Assembly: GCF_003627815.1 (NCBI RefSeq)
Contig: NZ_CP032698.1
Location: 62,001-126,000, forward strand
Direction of reading: 5' to 3'
DNA from: Streptomyces hundungensis
GTDB taxonomy: Bacteria; Actinomycetota; Actinomycetes; Streptomycetales; Streptomycetaceae
DNA: 64,000 nt
How positions within the stretch are numbered: the stretch's first letter is position 1; each line of letters starts with the position of its first letter. Made by a program: the position numbers and the translations under genes. Shown here piece by piece: positions 36,131-46,717 of the stretch. Below the pieces are notes generated by a model. It did no database searches. It saw nothing but the letters and a program-made list of their open reading frames with translations, and was not told the origin of the DNA.

Positions 36131-39100
36131 CCTCCCACGGAGCGGATGAGCTGATCGCCGTGGTGGGCATGGGCGTCGCGGTCCCCGGAGCATGCAGTCC
36201 TGCCGAGCTCTGGCGCACGGTCAACGGTGTGCGCGACGTCTTCAGCGAGCCCGGCGACCGATACGACCTCGACCGGTTCTGGTCACAGGACCCGCAGGAG
36301 ACGGACCGTACCTACGCCCGCCGGGCCGGCTACCTGCACGACTTCCGTCCCCACCCCACCCTGGCCGCGGCGGAGAGGGACAACCTCGCACGGAGCGGCG
36401 ACCAGGCGGCACGCTGGCTGCGCCACTCCGTCCTCCAAGCGCGGACGGGCGTCGCTGTCCGCCGCGGCTACCGGTGCGGGGCGTACGTGGGGGCATGGCC
36501 GGGGGGAGCCAGAGTCTCGTGGGGTCGGTCCTGGTGGAACTCCTCTCCCGGTCCGCGCCGGGGGGCGCCCTCAACGAGCGGGTACGTGCGGCGCTGCTGG
36601 AGCACTACCCGCACGCGCTCGTGCTTGACGAGGCCGCCACGCCCGATGCCGTGGTGCGAAACGCATTCATGGGGCTTACCGAGCGGGTAGTGGAGTCACT
36701 GGTGGTCGACACTGCGTGCGCCTCCTCTCTGTACGCCGTGGACCTGGGCAGCAAAGCCCTGCTGGCGGGCGAGTGCGAGATCGCGTACTGCGGCGGCGTG
36801 AATGTCGTGGACCCGACCATGGCGGTCATGTTCGCCAAACTGAACGGCCTTTCCCCTCAGAGCCGCGTCCGCGCCTTCACCGGGGCCTCGGACGGAACGC
36901 TGTTCAGCGACGGCGCTGGACTGGTGGCATTGAAGACGCTCCGCCGGGCCGAGGAGGACGGTGACGAGATTCTCGGGGTGCTGATCGGCTTCGGCGGGGC
37001 AGCGGATGGCCGCGGGAAGTCCATCTCTGCGCCCAATCCCGCCGGGCAGCGTCGCGCCGTACAGCGCGCCCGGTCAGTCAGCGGTGTCACGGCCGACCAG
37101 GTCGACTGGGTCGTGGCCCACGGCACCGGCACCCCCGCCGGGGACGGCGTCGAGTCTCAAGTGCTCGCGGAACTCGGCCCGGCTGCCGGCCAGTGGACCA
37201 GCAGCAATAAACCTGTTTTCGGCCACACCGGCTGGACCGCCGGCGTGCTGTCCCTCATACACGCGCTCCTCGGCCTGCGCCACGGATGGATCCCCGGCCA
37301 ACTAGGCGCCGAGGCGCCCGAAAGCCGGGTCAGCGGCGCGAACATCAGGGTCCCGGGCCAGGCCGTACGCTTCGCGCCCCGGCCGGACCGGCGCCGCACC
37401 GTGGGGGTCTCGGCGTTCGGCTTCGGAGGCACCAACGCACATCTGCTGGTTGCGGACCGCACTGACAGCGCGAGCCTGCGCTCCGAACTCCCAGCGCGCC
37501 CGGACTCCTGCGATCTCGTGCTCGTCGCCTGGTCGGCACACCTGCCCGGCGACCCCTCCCATGCTTCGGTGCGGGAGTGGCTGCGCGGGGCGGGATCAGA
37601 GCCGGGAGCGGAGTTTCCCCATCCCTATCCCTCTCCACCGCCTGCCGACGTACGGCTGTCCGCCCGTACCATCCCGGTCGTCGATGCCTGTCAGCTGATG
37701 GCTCTGCAGGCTACGGCGCGCTTCGCGGCGGAGCACGGCGAGCTGTGGGCGGACATCCGGGAAACCACCGGAGTGATCGCCGCGCACACCGGTATGCCAC
37801 GCGCGCTGGTCGCGACGGCGGTACGCTGCTACGCCGACGACGTGGCCACGGTACTCGGCCGACACCATAGCGACCCCGACTTCCGGCATGTACTGCGGCA
37901 GTTGGAGAAGACCCGGCAACGGTTCCCAGCCACGACGGAGGATTCACAGGCCGGCGTGCTGCCCAATGTCATCGCTTCCCGCATCGCTGCCCGCTACGAC
38001 CTGCACGGCCCGTCCATGGCTGTCGACGCGGGTTTGGACAGCACACTCAGCGCCCTGCGCGTGGCACGTCACTACCTCAGCACCGGCGAGCTGGACCTGG
38101 CCCTGGTCGTCGCCGTCAACGGCAACCGGAGTCCGGAGAACGTGGCCCTCGCGGGCATCGGCTCCGCGCCGGCGGGCGAGGGGGCGTTCCTGCTGGCCCT
38201 GACCACGCAGGGCAACGCCAAGGCACGCGCTCTGCCAGTACTGGCCAAGCTGTCGTTCGGAACGCACCACCAGGAACAGGTGCCTGCGCGCCCGGACCGG
38301 AACTACCTCGCGGCCCACCACGCCGTCCTCCTGTTGCGAGCGGTGGAGAGCCAGACCCTGCCCCTTCGGATCTTCCCCCATCACACCGGCAACGCGGTGC
38401 TGGTGTCCCCGGCGCACGAGGAGACCGTGCAGCAGGGAGGACAGCAGGAAGCGCAGGCCTTGGAGCGCCTGACTCGCCGCTACCGTAAGCGGCTCGTGGT
38501 CAAACCGACACCCCGCCCGGGTGAATGCAGCAGCGGAGGAGCCCCCTGCTTGCCCAGGCGGGGCGTGGTGCTGCTGGCATCCGCTGCGGCCGGTGATCTG
38601 ATCCGCGCGGACCTCCGGATCAGTGACTCGCTCGTCCTGGAGGTGCCCGGTGATGGGCAGCTCTCCCCGGTAGAGGCCGACCGGATACTTTCGGCGGTCG
38701 ACACCGCTGCACCGCACCTCACGGTGATCGGAGATCTGGACGCCATCAGCGTGCAGCGCGCGCTGGCCCTCCACGACGCGGTCTTCCTCATCACCCAGCG
38801 CCTGTGGTCCCGCTGGCAACCGGAAAGCACCCTGGCGGTCCTGCTGGGCAGGGCACCGGGCGACCGTCGTGCCCACCCGGTGGTTGCGCTCTTCAGCGGA
38901 TTCGTCAAGAGCCTGCGCTGGGAACGAACCGGCACCGTCGCTCTGACACTCACGTCGGACGAACCCGTCACTTCCGCGCTCCTCGCCCGCCTGGCACAGG
39001 AACGTACCGCCCGCCCGTCGCCGCCCCCGGCCCTGGCCTACCTGCAGGGAAGGCGCTGGGTCGAAGCCCTGCACCCGGCACCGCTTCCGGAGTCGAGCCC

Positions 39101-40904
39101 AGCGATGGATCTCCCCGTGGACGACGGATCCGTCGGCGTGATCACCGGCGGGGCAGGGGAAATCGTGCAGGAACTGCTCGAGACCCTGGCCGGGCACGCG
39201 CGCCCCTCGCTGTGGTTGTTGGGCCGTACCCCTGCCCGGCCGTTGCCCCCGGAGCTCGGTGGTCTCGCCAGCGGACAGGACACCGCGGCGCGCGCCCATC
39301 TCATACGTCATCTGCGGTCTGAGCAGGTCGAGTTATCCCTGTCGGCCTTGGTGGACCGTGCCGACACCATGCTGAAACAGCACAAGACGCATCTCACGCT
39401 CCAGGCCCTTCGGGCGCGGTTCGGTGAGGACCGGGTGCGGTACATCGTCTGTGACATCCGGGAGCAGGACGCGGTGCGGTCGGCGATCGCCCAGGTACTG
39501 CGCGCGGAGAAGCAGGTGGACTTCGTCATCCACGCCGCCGGCCAGGTCTCCTCCACCATGCTGGCGAAGAAGCATCTGGAGGCATTCCGCGCCGCACGGG
39601 ACACCAAGGTCCTAGGCCATCTCCATCTCAAGGCGGCGCTGGGTGAACGTCAGCCGTCCCTCTGGTGCAATATCGGCTCCTACTCCGGCGCCGCGGGCTC
39701 TCCCGGTGACACCGACTACGCCTCGGGCAACGCCTACCTGGACGCGGCGGCCGAGACCGTCTCCGGCTCCAGGGAAATCACCATCGGCTTCACGATGTGG
39801 CGGCAGGCTGGCATGGGATCAGGCGCCCTGTTCCAGGAACACGTGGCCCGACAAGGCCAGTTCACCCCGATCTCCACCGCCGAGGGCAGCGCCCAGTTCC
39901 TGGAGGAGCTCGCAAACGCACCTCGGTCGGACGGCAGTTCGACGTACCTGGGGCGCACCGAACGGGACCGGCTGCAAAGCCACTCCCCCGGCCTCGTGCA
40001 CGACAAGCTGCCCGTACACCCGGCGGACCGGCAATGGCCAGCGTGGCGGACTCCCGGAGCCGGCGCAGACAGCGGTGAATGGGCCCACCAGGTGCGCCCG
40101 GAGGACGAACCCCACCTCTACGATCACCTCGTCAGTGGGAAGCCGACCGTGCCCGCGACCTTCATCCTCGACATCGCCGCCCAGGCCGCTGAGGCGCTGG
40201 TACCCGGTACCTTCGTCAGTGGCTTCCGCGACGCACGTTTCGACACCTTCATCCGCCCGTTCAATCGCCGACAGCCTTCTCCCCTGCGCATCAGGGCCCA
40301 TCTGTGTCATCGGGCGGACGGTCGGAACCGCAGCGCTGTCGTAGTGAGCATCCACTCCGACATCCTCGGGCCGGACGGCCTGATGCGCCAGGGAGCACTG
40401 CGCCACTTCCGTACCGAGGTGCTGCTGTCCCACACCGCCCAGCCCGCCCCCACGTACCAAGAACCCACGGCCGGCACTGCCGGCGAACCTACCGAGGACC
40501 CGTACGCCCTGCCCGGAGCCTGCGTCTCACTGCGCGGGCCCTTCCGGAACCTCTCACACTGCTTCGTGGACGGTTTCACCGCCCGTGGCACCTGGACCCC
40601 CCGGCTCGCCGGCTACCCGGGTCTGCACACCATGACGACACCGGCACTGCTCATGTGCGCCGCCCTGCGGACCTCCGCCCTACGCCTCGGGAACAACGAG
40701 TACCGCCGAACACTGTTCGTTCCGCGCGCCATGGCCCGAGCCGAGCTGTACACGCACGGCGCGAACGACCACGACCTGCTGCTGCGTCATGGACATGAGC
40801 TGCTGGTGTCCCGGGACGCAGAGGGCACGTACCGGGCCGTGACCCCTACGGGCCAGGTGCTCCTGCAGATGTCCGGCGTGGAACTGGTGGAGATGGCGGC
40901 GTGA
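36127..40904 (+). CDS. Iterative type I PKS/FAS-like synthase: KS-CLF-KR-DH, frame broken near 36490
   Basis: A protein of about 1590 residues after one repair. From ATG 36127 the frame reads DELIAVVGMGVAVPGACSPA, the KS N-terminus, to GAYVG. The rest lies one frame away; one extra G in the five-base run 36489-36493 gives GAYVGGMAGGSQSLVGS and a complete KS. The KS cysteine is in VVDTACASSLYAVD (codon 36717), with histidines in VVAHGTGTPAGD and KPVFGHTGWTAG. A second KS-like domain follows in which the cysteine is replaced by leucine (AVDAGLDSTLSAL, codon 38034), i.e. a chain-length factor. Next is a KR (VITGGAGEIV; tyrosine in GDTDYASGNAYLDA) and a hot-dog DH (YDHLVSGKPTVPATF). No ER, thioesterase or PPTase domain was found, so an unreduced polyene-type chain is expected. 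It pairs with the AT-ACP protein. Confidence 0.85.
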
Positions 40905-41000
40905 CCATGCCGGAGCGGGCGGCGGGACCCGACACGACGACCGGCGCGTCCCAACAGCGGAACCGCACGACTCGACCAGGGCAGGAGTGACACGAGAACG

Positions 41001-41864
41001 ATGGACGACAAGTACTGCGTGGTCACCGGAGCGACGTCCGGGATCGGCAAGGAAACAGCGCGCGGGCTCATCGCCGCGGGCCGCCGGGTCCTGTTCGTCT
41101 GCCGAGACCGGGCCCGGGGCGAAGCCACCCTGGCGGATCTGCGAGGGGAACGCTCGCAGGCCGATGTCCAGATGTTCGTGGCGGACCTGTCGGTACTGGC
41201 CGACGTCCGGCGGGTCGCCGGGGAGATACACCAACACCTGCCGCGCCTCGACGTCCTGGTCAACAACGCGGGCACGCACGACCTGCGTGCGGCGGTCAGC
41301 GCCGACGGCTTCGACCGGATGATCGCCACCAATCATCTGGGCCCGTTCCTGCTCACCCACCTACTGGTGGACCTGCTGGAGCGCGGTGCGCCCTCCCGCA
41401 TCGTGATGGTCGCCTCCGAGTCCCATCGAAGCGTCGTGCGCATCGACCCGCGCACCTTCGCCGACCCCGGCACCTACGGACCGATCGGCTCCCTGGCCGT
41501 CTACGCCCGCTCCAAACTGCTCAACGTGCTCACCACCCAGGAAATCGCACGCAGGTGGGCGGCACAAGGTATCAGCGCAAACGCCTTCTGTCCCGGCCTG
41601 GTCTCCAGCGGTCTCGTCAGAAACATCCCGATGGGCACCGCCCTGTTCTCCCTCGCCCGGCTGACCCCGGCCGTTCGAAGTCCGAAGCAAGGCTCCGAAC
41701 ACGCCCTGCGGCTGGCCAACGACCCATCGTTCACCGGGCGCAGCGGCGGCTTCTACTCCACCACCGCCGGAGCCGTACTCCTTCCGCCCGCCCTTCACCG
41801 GTTCCGGCCCGGCCTGCAACGTGAGGTGTGGGAACGGTCCGAAGAGCTGGTGGGTATCCGATGA
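41001..41864 (+). CDS. Short-chain dehydrogenase/reductase
   Basis: A protein of 287 residues from ATG 41001. The cofactor motif is VVTGATSGIGKETA at the N-terminus, with VADLSVLADVRRVAGEI and LVNNAGTHDL after it. The catalytic serine lies in VMVASESHRSV and the tyrosine-lysine pair in YARSKLLNVLTTQEIARRW. The pattern is that of the retinol-dehydrogenase-like SDR group, which act on lipid alcohols and ketones with NADP(H). It follows the PKS gene by about 100 bases in the same direction and is probably a tailoring reductase. Confidence 0.85.
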   Translation: MDDKYCVVTGATSGIGKETARGLIAAGRRVLFVCRDRARGEATLADLRGERSQADVQMFVADLSVLADVRRVAGEIHQHLPRLDVLVNNAGTHDLRAAVSADGFDRMIATNHLGPFLLTHLLVDLLERGAPSRIVMVASESHRSVVRIDPRTFADPGTYGPIGSLAVYARSKLLNVLTTQEIARRWAAQGISANAFCPGLVSSGLVRNIPMGTALFSLARLTPAVRSPKQGSEHALRLANDPSFTGRSGGFYSTTAGAVLLPPALHRFRPGLQREVWERSEELVGIR

Positions 41865-41934
41865 CCCTCGCTCCGGGCCGAACCCGTCAGTCCCGAGGCC
41901 GTCCCTGACCCGCCACCTCGCCCGAAGGAGAACG

Positions 41935-43317
41935 ATGCACGCATCTCGGCCTATCAGCGGATGGTCCTCCCCCGGGCCTATGAACGGCACGGACACCCTC
42001 TTCTGGCGCATGGGCGCGAACCCGCTGACGCGCCCTCACGTCACCTGGGTCTGGCTTCTAGACAAAACCCCGGACTGGAGCACCCTCCTCGACGGCTGCC
42101 AGTGGCTCCTCACCAAGCTGCCGCGGCTCACCCACCGGGTGGCCGAGACCCCACTGCGCGCCGGGACGCCGACGTGGACGCCGGACCGCGACTTCCGCCT
42201 CACCCGCCACGTCCACCGCATGCGACTGCCGGAACCCGCGGGCCTACGCGAGCTGCTCGACCTGGTGGAATGGCGCAACGGCACAGACTTCGACGCGTTG
42301 CACCCGCCGTGGGAGGCTATCTTGATCGAGGGCTACGGACAGGGTCGGGCGGCGATCGTCCTCAAGTGGCACCACAGCGTCGGGGACGCGGTGACCATCG
42401 TCTCAGCCTTGGGCAAACTGCTCCCCGATGTCGCGTCAGGCTGCCACTTCGACGGCTTGAACCCTGCGCATGAGCTCACCCGCGGTCCGGGGACGCAGGC
42501 CTCGCGTTCCTCGGCGGGACACGGTGTCGCCGTCGGCACCAGGGCCTCTCTGCGGGGTGTCGCACGGCTGTTGACGACGCCACGCGCCACCGGAGAATGC
42601 GTCCGCCTCGTGGCCCGAGCCGCGACCCAGCTCCTTGACCCCGTCGCTCCGTCCCCTCTGCTGCGGGACCGCAGTGCCGCCATCCGCTGCGGCATGGTCA
42701 CCGTCCCCCTGGAGGACCTGAAGGCGGCGGGTAAGGGCGCGGGGGCGTCCGTGACGTCCGCCTACATCGCGGCGGTGCTCGGGGCATTCCAGCGCTACCA
42801 CGCATACCACGGGGTCACCCGCGCAAGTCTGCCCACACTGGTGCCGGTGAACATACGCCGGCCGACCGAGACCGGGGCGGGCAACATCATCGCCTCGGTG
42901 CGTATCGCCGGCCCCATCGGGGACATGTCGGCGCCGGAACGGATGGCAGCCGTGCACACCGCGATCGCCGAGGCCCGCAACACCCTGGTCAGGGACCTGT
43001 ACACCATTCTCGCCGACCTGAGCTCCTGCGTCCCGGGCGCGGTCCACCGCTGGGTCGTCCCGCCCGCGCTGCGCAACGCCGTCGATATCGTGGTCACCAG
43101 CGTGCCCGGCTTCTCCCGCACAACGTTCGCGGCGGGGGCCCGCGTGACGGAGGCCGTGGCCTGGGCCCCCCGCGGTGGGGCAGCGGCCAACATCACGATG
43201 GCCTCACACGAAGGCACCTGCGGAATCGGAACCAACCTCGACCCCGCCGCGGTCACCGACAGCGCCCTCTTCCACCACTGTCTTGAGCAGAGCCTTCACG
43301 ACCTGTGCACTCCCTGA
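41935..43317 (+). CDS. WS/DGAT-type O-acyltransferase
   Basis: A protein of 460 residues from ATG 41935 with AAGGAG upstream. The N-terminus (SGWSSPGPMNGTDTLFWRMG) and the motif KWHHSVGDAVTIVSALG correspond to the wax ester synthase/diacylglycerol acyltransferase family. The active-site box HHxxxDG appears as HHSVGDA, with the last glycine changed to alanine. The C-terminal domain includes PTLVPVNIRRPTETGAGNII and VVTSVPGFSRTTFAAGARV. These enzymes transfer an acyl chain from CoA or a carrier onto an alcohol. In this cluster it could esterify or release the PKS chain. Confidence 0.78.
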   Translation: MHASRPISGWSSPGPMNGTDTLFWRMGANPLTRPHVTWVWLLDKTPDWSTLLDGCQWLLTKLPRLTHRVAETPLRAGTPTWTPDRDFRLTRHVHRMRLPEPAGLRELLDLVEWRNGTDFDALHPPWEAILIEGYGQGRAAIVLKWHHSVGDAVTIVSALGKLLPDVASGCHFDGLNPAHELTRGPGTQASRSSAGHGVAVGTRASLRGVARLLTTPRATGECVRLVARAATQLLDPVAPSPLLRDRSAAIRCGMVTVPLEDLKAAGKGAGASVTSAYIAAVLGAFQRYHAYHGVTRASLPTLVPVNIRRPTETGAGNIIASVRIAGPIGDMSAPERMAAVHTAIAEARNTLVRDLYTILADLSSCVPGAVHRWVVPPALRNAVDIVVTSVPGFSRTTFAAGARVTEAVAWAPRGGAAANITMASHEGTCGIGTNLDPAAVTDSALFHHCLEQSLHDLCTP

Positions 43318-43402
43318 CCGCTGCTCCCGAGCCCGTCCGTCGCGGCCCGCGGCACGAACGACCGAAGCACCAACCCCACAGCGCGACAAGGAGAGCGGAC
43401 CG

Positions 43403-43999
43403 GTGCGATTTACTCTGGAGCAGGAACTGCGTGCGGAACGGCGTCGGTTGATCAGCACACTGGACACTCTGCCGGACGAGGTGTTCGAGACCGGGCGCAC
43501 CCTGTGCAGCGAATGGGCCCCCCGGGACATCCTCGGGCACCTGCTGTCCGTGGACCACCTCGCCGCGACCTATCTGCCTTTCGGGCCGTTCCTCCACTAC
43601 GCCAACCGGAAACAGGTCGCACGGGCCCGGCGGCTGCCGCGGGAACGTCTGATGGACGCCGCCCGCCTCTGGGCGGACAAGCCGTCCCTGAGCAGCCGCC
43701 TCGGCGTAGTCGTGACCCTCGGCGACCTCGCGATCCACCATCAGGACATCGTGCGCGGTCTGGGACTTCACCAGGAGATGCCCACCTGCGCACCCACCTT
43801 CATCCTCTGGGACGGAGCAATGCTGAGCATGCAAACGAACCTGCGGATCCTCCGCTACCGGCTGACCTCAACCGACGGATATCCCGAGCTCGGGCTCCCC
43901 CCGTTGCCGCACGCTCCCGAGGTCCGCGGCACCAGAGAGGCCCTTGGGATGTGGCTCGCCGGGCGGGACTCGGTGACGGAGGAACTGATCTTCACCTGA
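43403..43999 (+). CDS. DinB / mycothiol-dependent maleylpyruvate isomerase-like protein
   Basis: A protein of 198 residues from GTG 43403 with AAGGAGAG upstream. The N-terminus RFTLEQELRAERRRLISTLD, WAPRDILGHLLSVDHLAATY and the later VTLGDLAIHHQDIVRGLGL show the spaced histidines of the four-helix MDMPI_N/DinB fold. Such proteins bind a divalent metal and often use mycothiol. The substrate is unknown. It lies in the same direction as the PKS genes with short gaps, so it is taken as part of the cluster. Confidence 0.72.
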   Translation: MRFTLEQELRAERRRLISTLDTLPDEVFETGRTLCSEWAPRDILGHLLSVDHLAATYLPFGPFLHYANRKQVARARRLPRERLMDAARLWADKPSLSSRLGVVVTLGDLAIHHQDIVRGLGLHQEMPTCAPTFILWDGAMLSMQTNLRILRYRLTSTDGYPELGLPPLPHAPEVRGTREALGMWLAGRDSVTEELIFT

Positions 44000-44099
44000 C
44001 ACCCCACCCGACACCCCGACACCCGACGCCCGACGCCGGGGCCGCGGCTGCGTCCTGCGGCACCATCGCTCCACTCCGCCCACAACAGAGGAGGAACAT

Positions 44100-45008
44100 G
44101 TGACCGATTCCCGGATAGTTCAGCGGCGAGTGCTGGTGCGAGGACTGTCGACCCTCTTCTACGAGGCCGGGGAAGGCCCGGTCGTCCTGCTGGTACCCGG
44201 CATCGCCACCAACGCCCAGGACTGGTTTCAGGTCATGGGAGAACTCGCCCCGACGCACCGGGTCATCGCCTTGTCGCTGCCGGGCCTCGGCGGCACCAGC
44301 CCGGGCATGGACGTGCACCCAGCCGCCATGGCCGCCTTCGTCGCCGACTTCCTTGATGCCGTGGGGGTGGAATCCGTCACCGCGGTGGGCCACTCCTACG
44401 GTGGCATCATCGTGGCCGAACTAGCCCTGGCATATCCGGATTCCGTGAACCGGCTGGTGCTGGCCAACGCTTGCGGCCTGGGCCGGGCCGTGCATCCGAT
44501 GGCCATCGCGCTGTCCCTGCTGCCGAACCGTGCGGCCGACGCCCTCTCGGCCACCGCCTCCTTTCCTGGAGGCGCCGCCGCGCTCGTTTTCTCCAGCCCA
44601 CTGCTCCTGCGACAGCCGTGGCGCATCCCGCTGAGGACCTGGAAGAACCAGTACGAGCTGGCACGCTCCAGGCAGACCCTTCGGGTCTCCCTCAAAGTCT
44701 TCCAAGCGTGCGGCGGTGTGACCGGGCAGCGTGAAGACATTTTGGTAACCGACCGGCTGCACCAGATCCGAGTTCCGGCCCTGGTGATCTGGGGCGGTTC
44801 CGATCTGCTGTTCCCGCTCTGGCAGGGGCGGACGGCGGCCCGCCGGCTGCCGCAGGGCCACTTCACCGTCCTGCCCGGAGCCGGACACGTCTCCTACCTG
44901 GACAGCCACAGGGAGTTCATGGACGCGCTCGGCCCCTTCGTCCGTGACGACCTGCGTGCCCCGCTGCCCGACACCCCAGAGACCGCCGAGAGGGAAGTAC
45001 ACCCGTGA
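44100..45008 (+). CDS. Alpha/beta hydrolase
   Basis: A protein of 302 residues; GTG 44100 follows an AGGAGGA site. The fold is evident from VVLLVPGIATNAQDWFQVMG and IALSLPGLGGTSPGMD. The nucleophile elbow is VGHSYGGIIVAELAL, the acidic residue is in LVIWGGSDLLFPLW, and the histidine is in VLPGAGHVSYLDSHREFMDA. All three catalytic residues are present. It may hydrolyse or cyclise the PKS product, as no thioesterase domain is found in the synthase. It overlaps the next gene by four bases. Confidence 0.82.
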   Translation: MTDSRIVQRRVLVRGLSTLFYEAGEGPVVLLVPGIATNAQDWFQVMGELAPTHRVIALSLPGLGGTSPGMDVHPAAMAAFVADFLDAVGVESVTAVGHSYGGIIVAELALAYPDSVNRLVLANACGLGRAVHPMAIALSLLPNRAADALSATASFPGGAAALVFSSPLLLRQPWRIPLRTWKNQYELARSRQTLRVSLKVFQACGGVTGQREDILVTDRLHQIRVPALVIWGGSDLLFPLWQGRTAARRLPQGHFTVLPGAGHVSYLDSHREFMDALGPFVRDDLRAPLPDTPETAEREVHP

Positions 45009-46636
45009 CCGATCACACTCCCCGGCACACGACACCTCTACAGGACATCACCGAGACGCCGAAAATCGATGCGCCCGGCGGACCGGACTCGCCCGACGGG
45101 CCTACCACGGCGACCGCCAGGCCCGTGCGGCGCGCTGACCGCGAGGAACGGCACCACACCGTGATCATCGGATCGGGCGTCGGCGGCAGTGTCACTGCCT
45201 TCCGCCTCGCCGAGGCCGGGATAGCCAACGTGGTCCTGGAGCGCGGCAGGCGCTGGCCGAAAACACCGGCCGCAAACGCCTTCCCCACCTTTCCCTCCCT
45301 TGACAAACGGCTGCTATGGCTGGACAACGACTCCACCCCCCTGCCACCACCCCGCACCCCCCTGCTGTCCGCGCTCCACAGCGCGCTCGCAGGGGCGCTG
45401 CCGCGCTCGACCGGACTGCTGGACGTGATCACTCAGGACCATGTCGTGATCCTGAGCGGCACGGGTGTGGGCGGAGGCACACTGGTCTACGGAGGAGTGC
45501 TTGCCCAGCCTCACGCTAGCGCCTTCCACCAGCTCTTCCCTGCGGAACTCGACTACACCGAACTCGACGACGTCTACTACCCGCGGGCCCGGCGGCGCCT
45601 GATATCGGCCCCCTTCCCGAAAGACCTTCTCGCCCACGGCCAGTACCGTTCGACCCGCCTGTGGAATGTCGCCGCGATGGCCTCCGGCCTTGCCGCTGAA
45701 ACCATCGTAGGCAACTATGACTTCGACATCGTCCGGAGCGAACTCGGCGGCACCCGCACCGCCTCGGTCATCACAGGCCAATACCACTTCACCGGTTGCA
45801 ACAGCGGCGCGAAGATGAGCGTGGACCGGACATACCTGGCACGCGCGGAGGCCACCGGCAAAACCACGGTGCGACCACTGCACCGGGTGACCGAACTGTC
45901 CCAGGACGGCCGGGGAGGCTACCGAGTCCTCGCCGAGCACACGGACATGCGGGGACAAGTGATCGAGCGTCTGACCTTCCTCTGCGACAAACTTGTCCTC
46001 GCAGCCGGCCCCCACACCCCACGGCTGCTGGTCACCGCGCGTGAGAGCGGAGCCCTGCCCGCCCTGCACGAGTCCGTCGGCGCGGGCTGGGGGTCCAACG
46101 GCGACCATCTGGCCCTGATTCGCACCTCTGCCTTACCTCTGGGCGCACCGCAGGGCGGCCCCCCGGCCGTGCTCGTGCGCAACGCCGCAGGCACAGCCAC
46201 CGTGATGCACTCCCCCATGCCCTTCCCCACCGGCCCAGGACTGCTGACCTGCCTGGGGATGGGCATCTCCGACCGGTTCGGACAATGGGTGCCGACCGGG
46301 GACGGTGGCACCCGGCTGGACTGGAAGACAGAGCACGACACGACGTCCCGGTCCGAGGTGGAAACCCTCGTGCGCCAGGTCGCCGAGCATATACCCGGCG
46401 GCGGCACGGTCCTGGCCGCCCACTCCTCACACCCCGTCGTGGCACACCCCGTCGGCGGCGCCGTTCTGGGCCGGAGCACCGATCTCTATGGCCGACTGCA
46501 CGGCTATCACGGCCTGTACTGCCTGGACGGAGCTCTCATGCCCGGTTCCACCGCCGCCGCCAACCCCGCTCTGACCATCGCTGCGGTGACCGAACGCTGC
46601 CTAGACCACATCATCCCCGACTTCGACTCCACCTGA
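45005..46636 (+). CDS. GMC-type FAD oxidoreductase, cholesterol-oxidase-like
   Basis: A protein of 543 residues from GTG 45005. After a disordered N-terminus of about 50 residues comes the FAD dinucleotide motif HTVIIGSGVGGSVTAFRLAE and LERGRRWPK. VILSGTGVGGGTLVYGGVLA is the flavin-covering loop, and YHFTGCNSGAKMSVDRTYLA follows. The C-terminal signature VAHPVGGAVLGRSTDLYGRL, YCLDGALMPGSTAAANPALT is close to cholesterol oxidases and related alcohol oxidases. No signal peptide is seen, so a cytoplasmic alcohol oxidation is likely. It is the last gene of the cluster; transposon sequence starts immediately after its stop. Confidence 0.85.
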   Translation: MTDHTPRHTTPLQDITETPKIDAPGGPDSPDGPTTATARPVRRADREERHHTVIIGSGVGGSVTAFRLAEAGIANVVLERGRRWPKTPAANAFPTFPSLDKRLLWLDNDSTPLPPPRTPLLSALHSALAGALPRSTGLLDVITQDHVVILSGTGVGGGTLVYGGVLAQPHASAFHQLFPAELDYTELDDVYYPRARRRLISAPFPKDLLAHGQYRSTRLWNVAAMASGLAAETIVGNYDFDIVRSELGGTRTASVITGQYHFTGCNSGAKMSVDRTYLARAEATGKTTVRPLHRVTELSQDGRGGYRVLAEHTDMRGQVIERLTFLCDKLVLAAGPHTPRLLVTARESGALPALHESVGAGWGSNGDHLALIRTSALPLGAPQGGPPAVLVRNAAGTATVMHSPMPFPTGPGLLTCLGMGISDRFGQWVPTGDGGTRLDWKTEHDTTSRSEVETLVRQVAEHIPGGGTVLAAHSSHPVVAHPVGGAVLGRSTDLYGRLHGYHGLYCLDGALMPGSTAAANPALTIAAVTERCLDHIIPDFDST

Positions 46637-46692
46637 CAGGGTCTGTAAGGTCAACGGCCCTGCTCACAGGGTCTGTACGCTCACCGGTGTAA
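46637..46692. repeat. Two tandem IS256-type left ends, 30 bp apart
   Basis: CAGGGTCTGTA occurs at 46637-46647 and again at 46667-46677. The inner copy continues to CGGTGTAA (46685-46692). GGGTCTGTAC and CGGTGTAA recur inverted at 51760-51783, so the inner end pairs with the right end of the second IS256 fragment. The outer copy more weakly resembles the sequence after the first fragment near 50960. Confidence 0.6.
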
Positions 46693-46717
46693 TTGATGAT
46701 CATGCAAGAGACATCAA

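Noticed and set aside
36480..36510. Programmed ribosomal frameshift within the PKS gene
   Set aside because: A G run without a heptameric slippery pattern or clear stimulatory structure, in the middle of a conserved KS domain. A lost base is simpler.
34814..40904. Classical enediyne PKS cassette
   Set aside because: AT-ACP is separate, a CLF is fused to the KS, no PPTase domain is present, and no companion enediyne genes (such as a partner thioesterase) were recognised.
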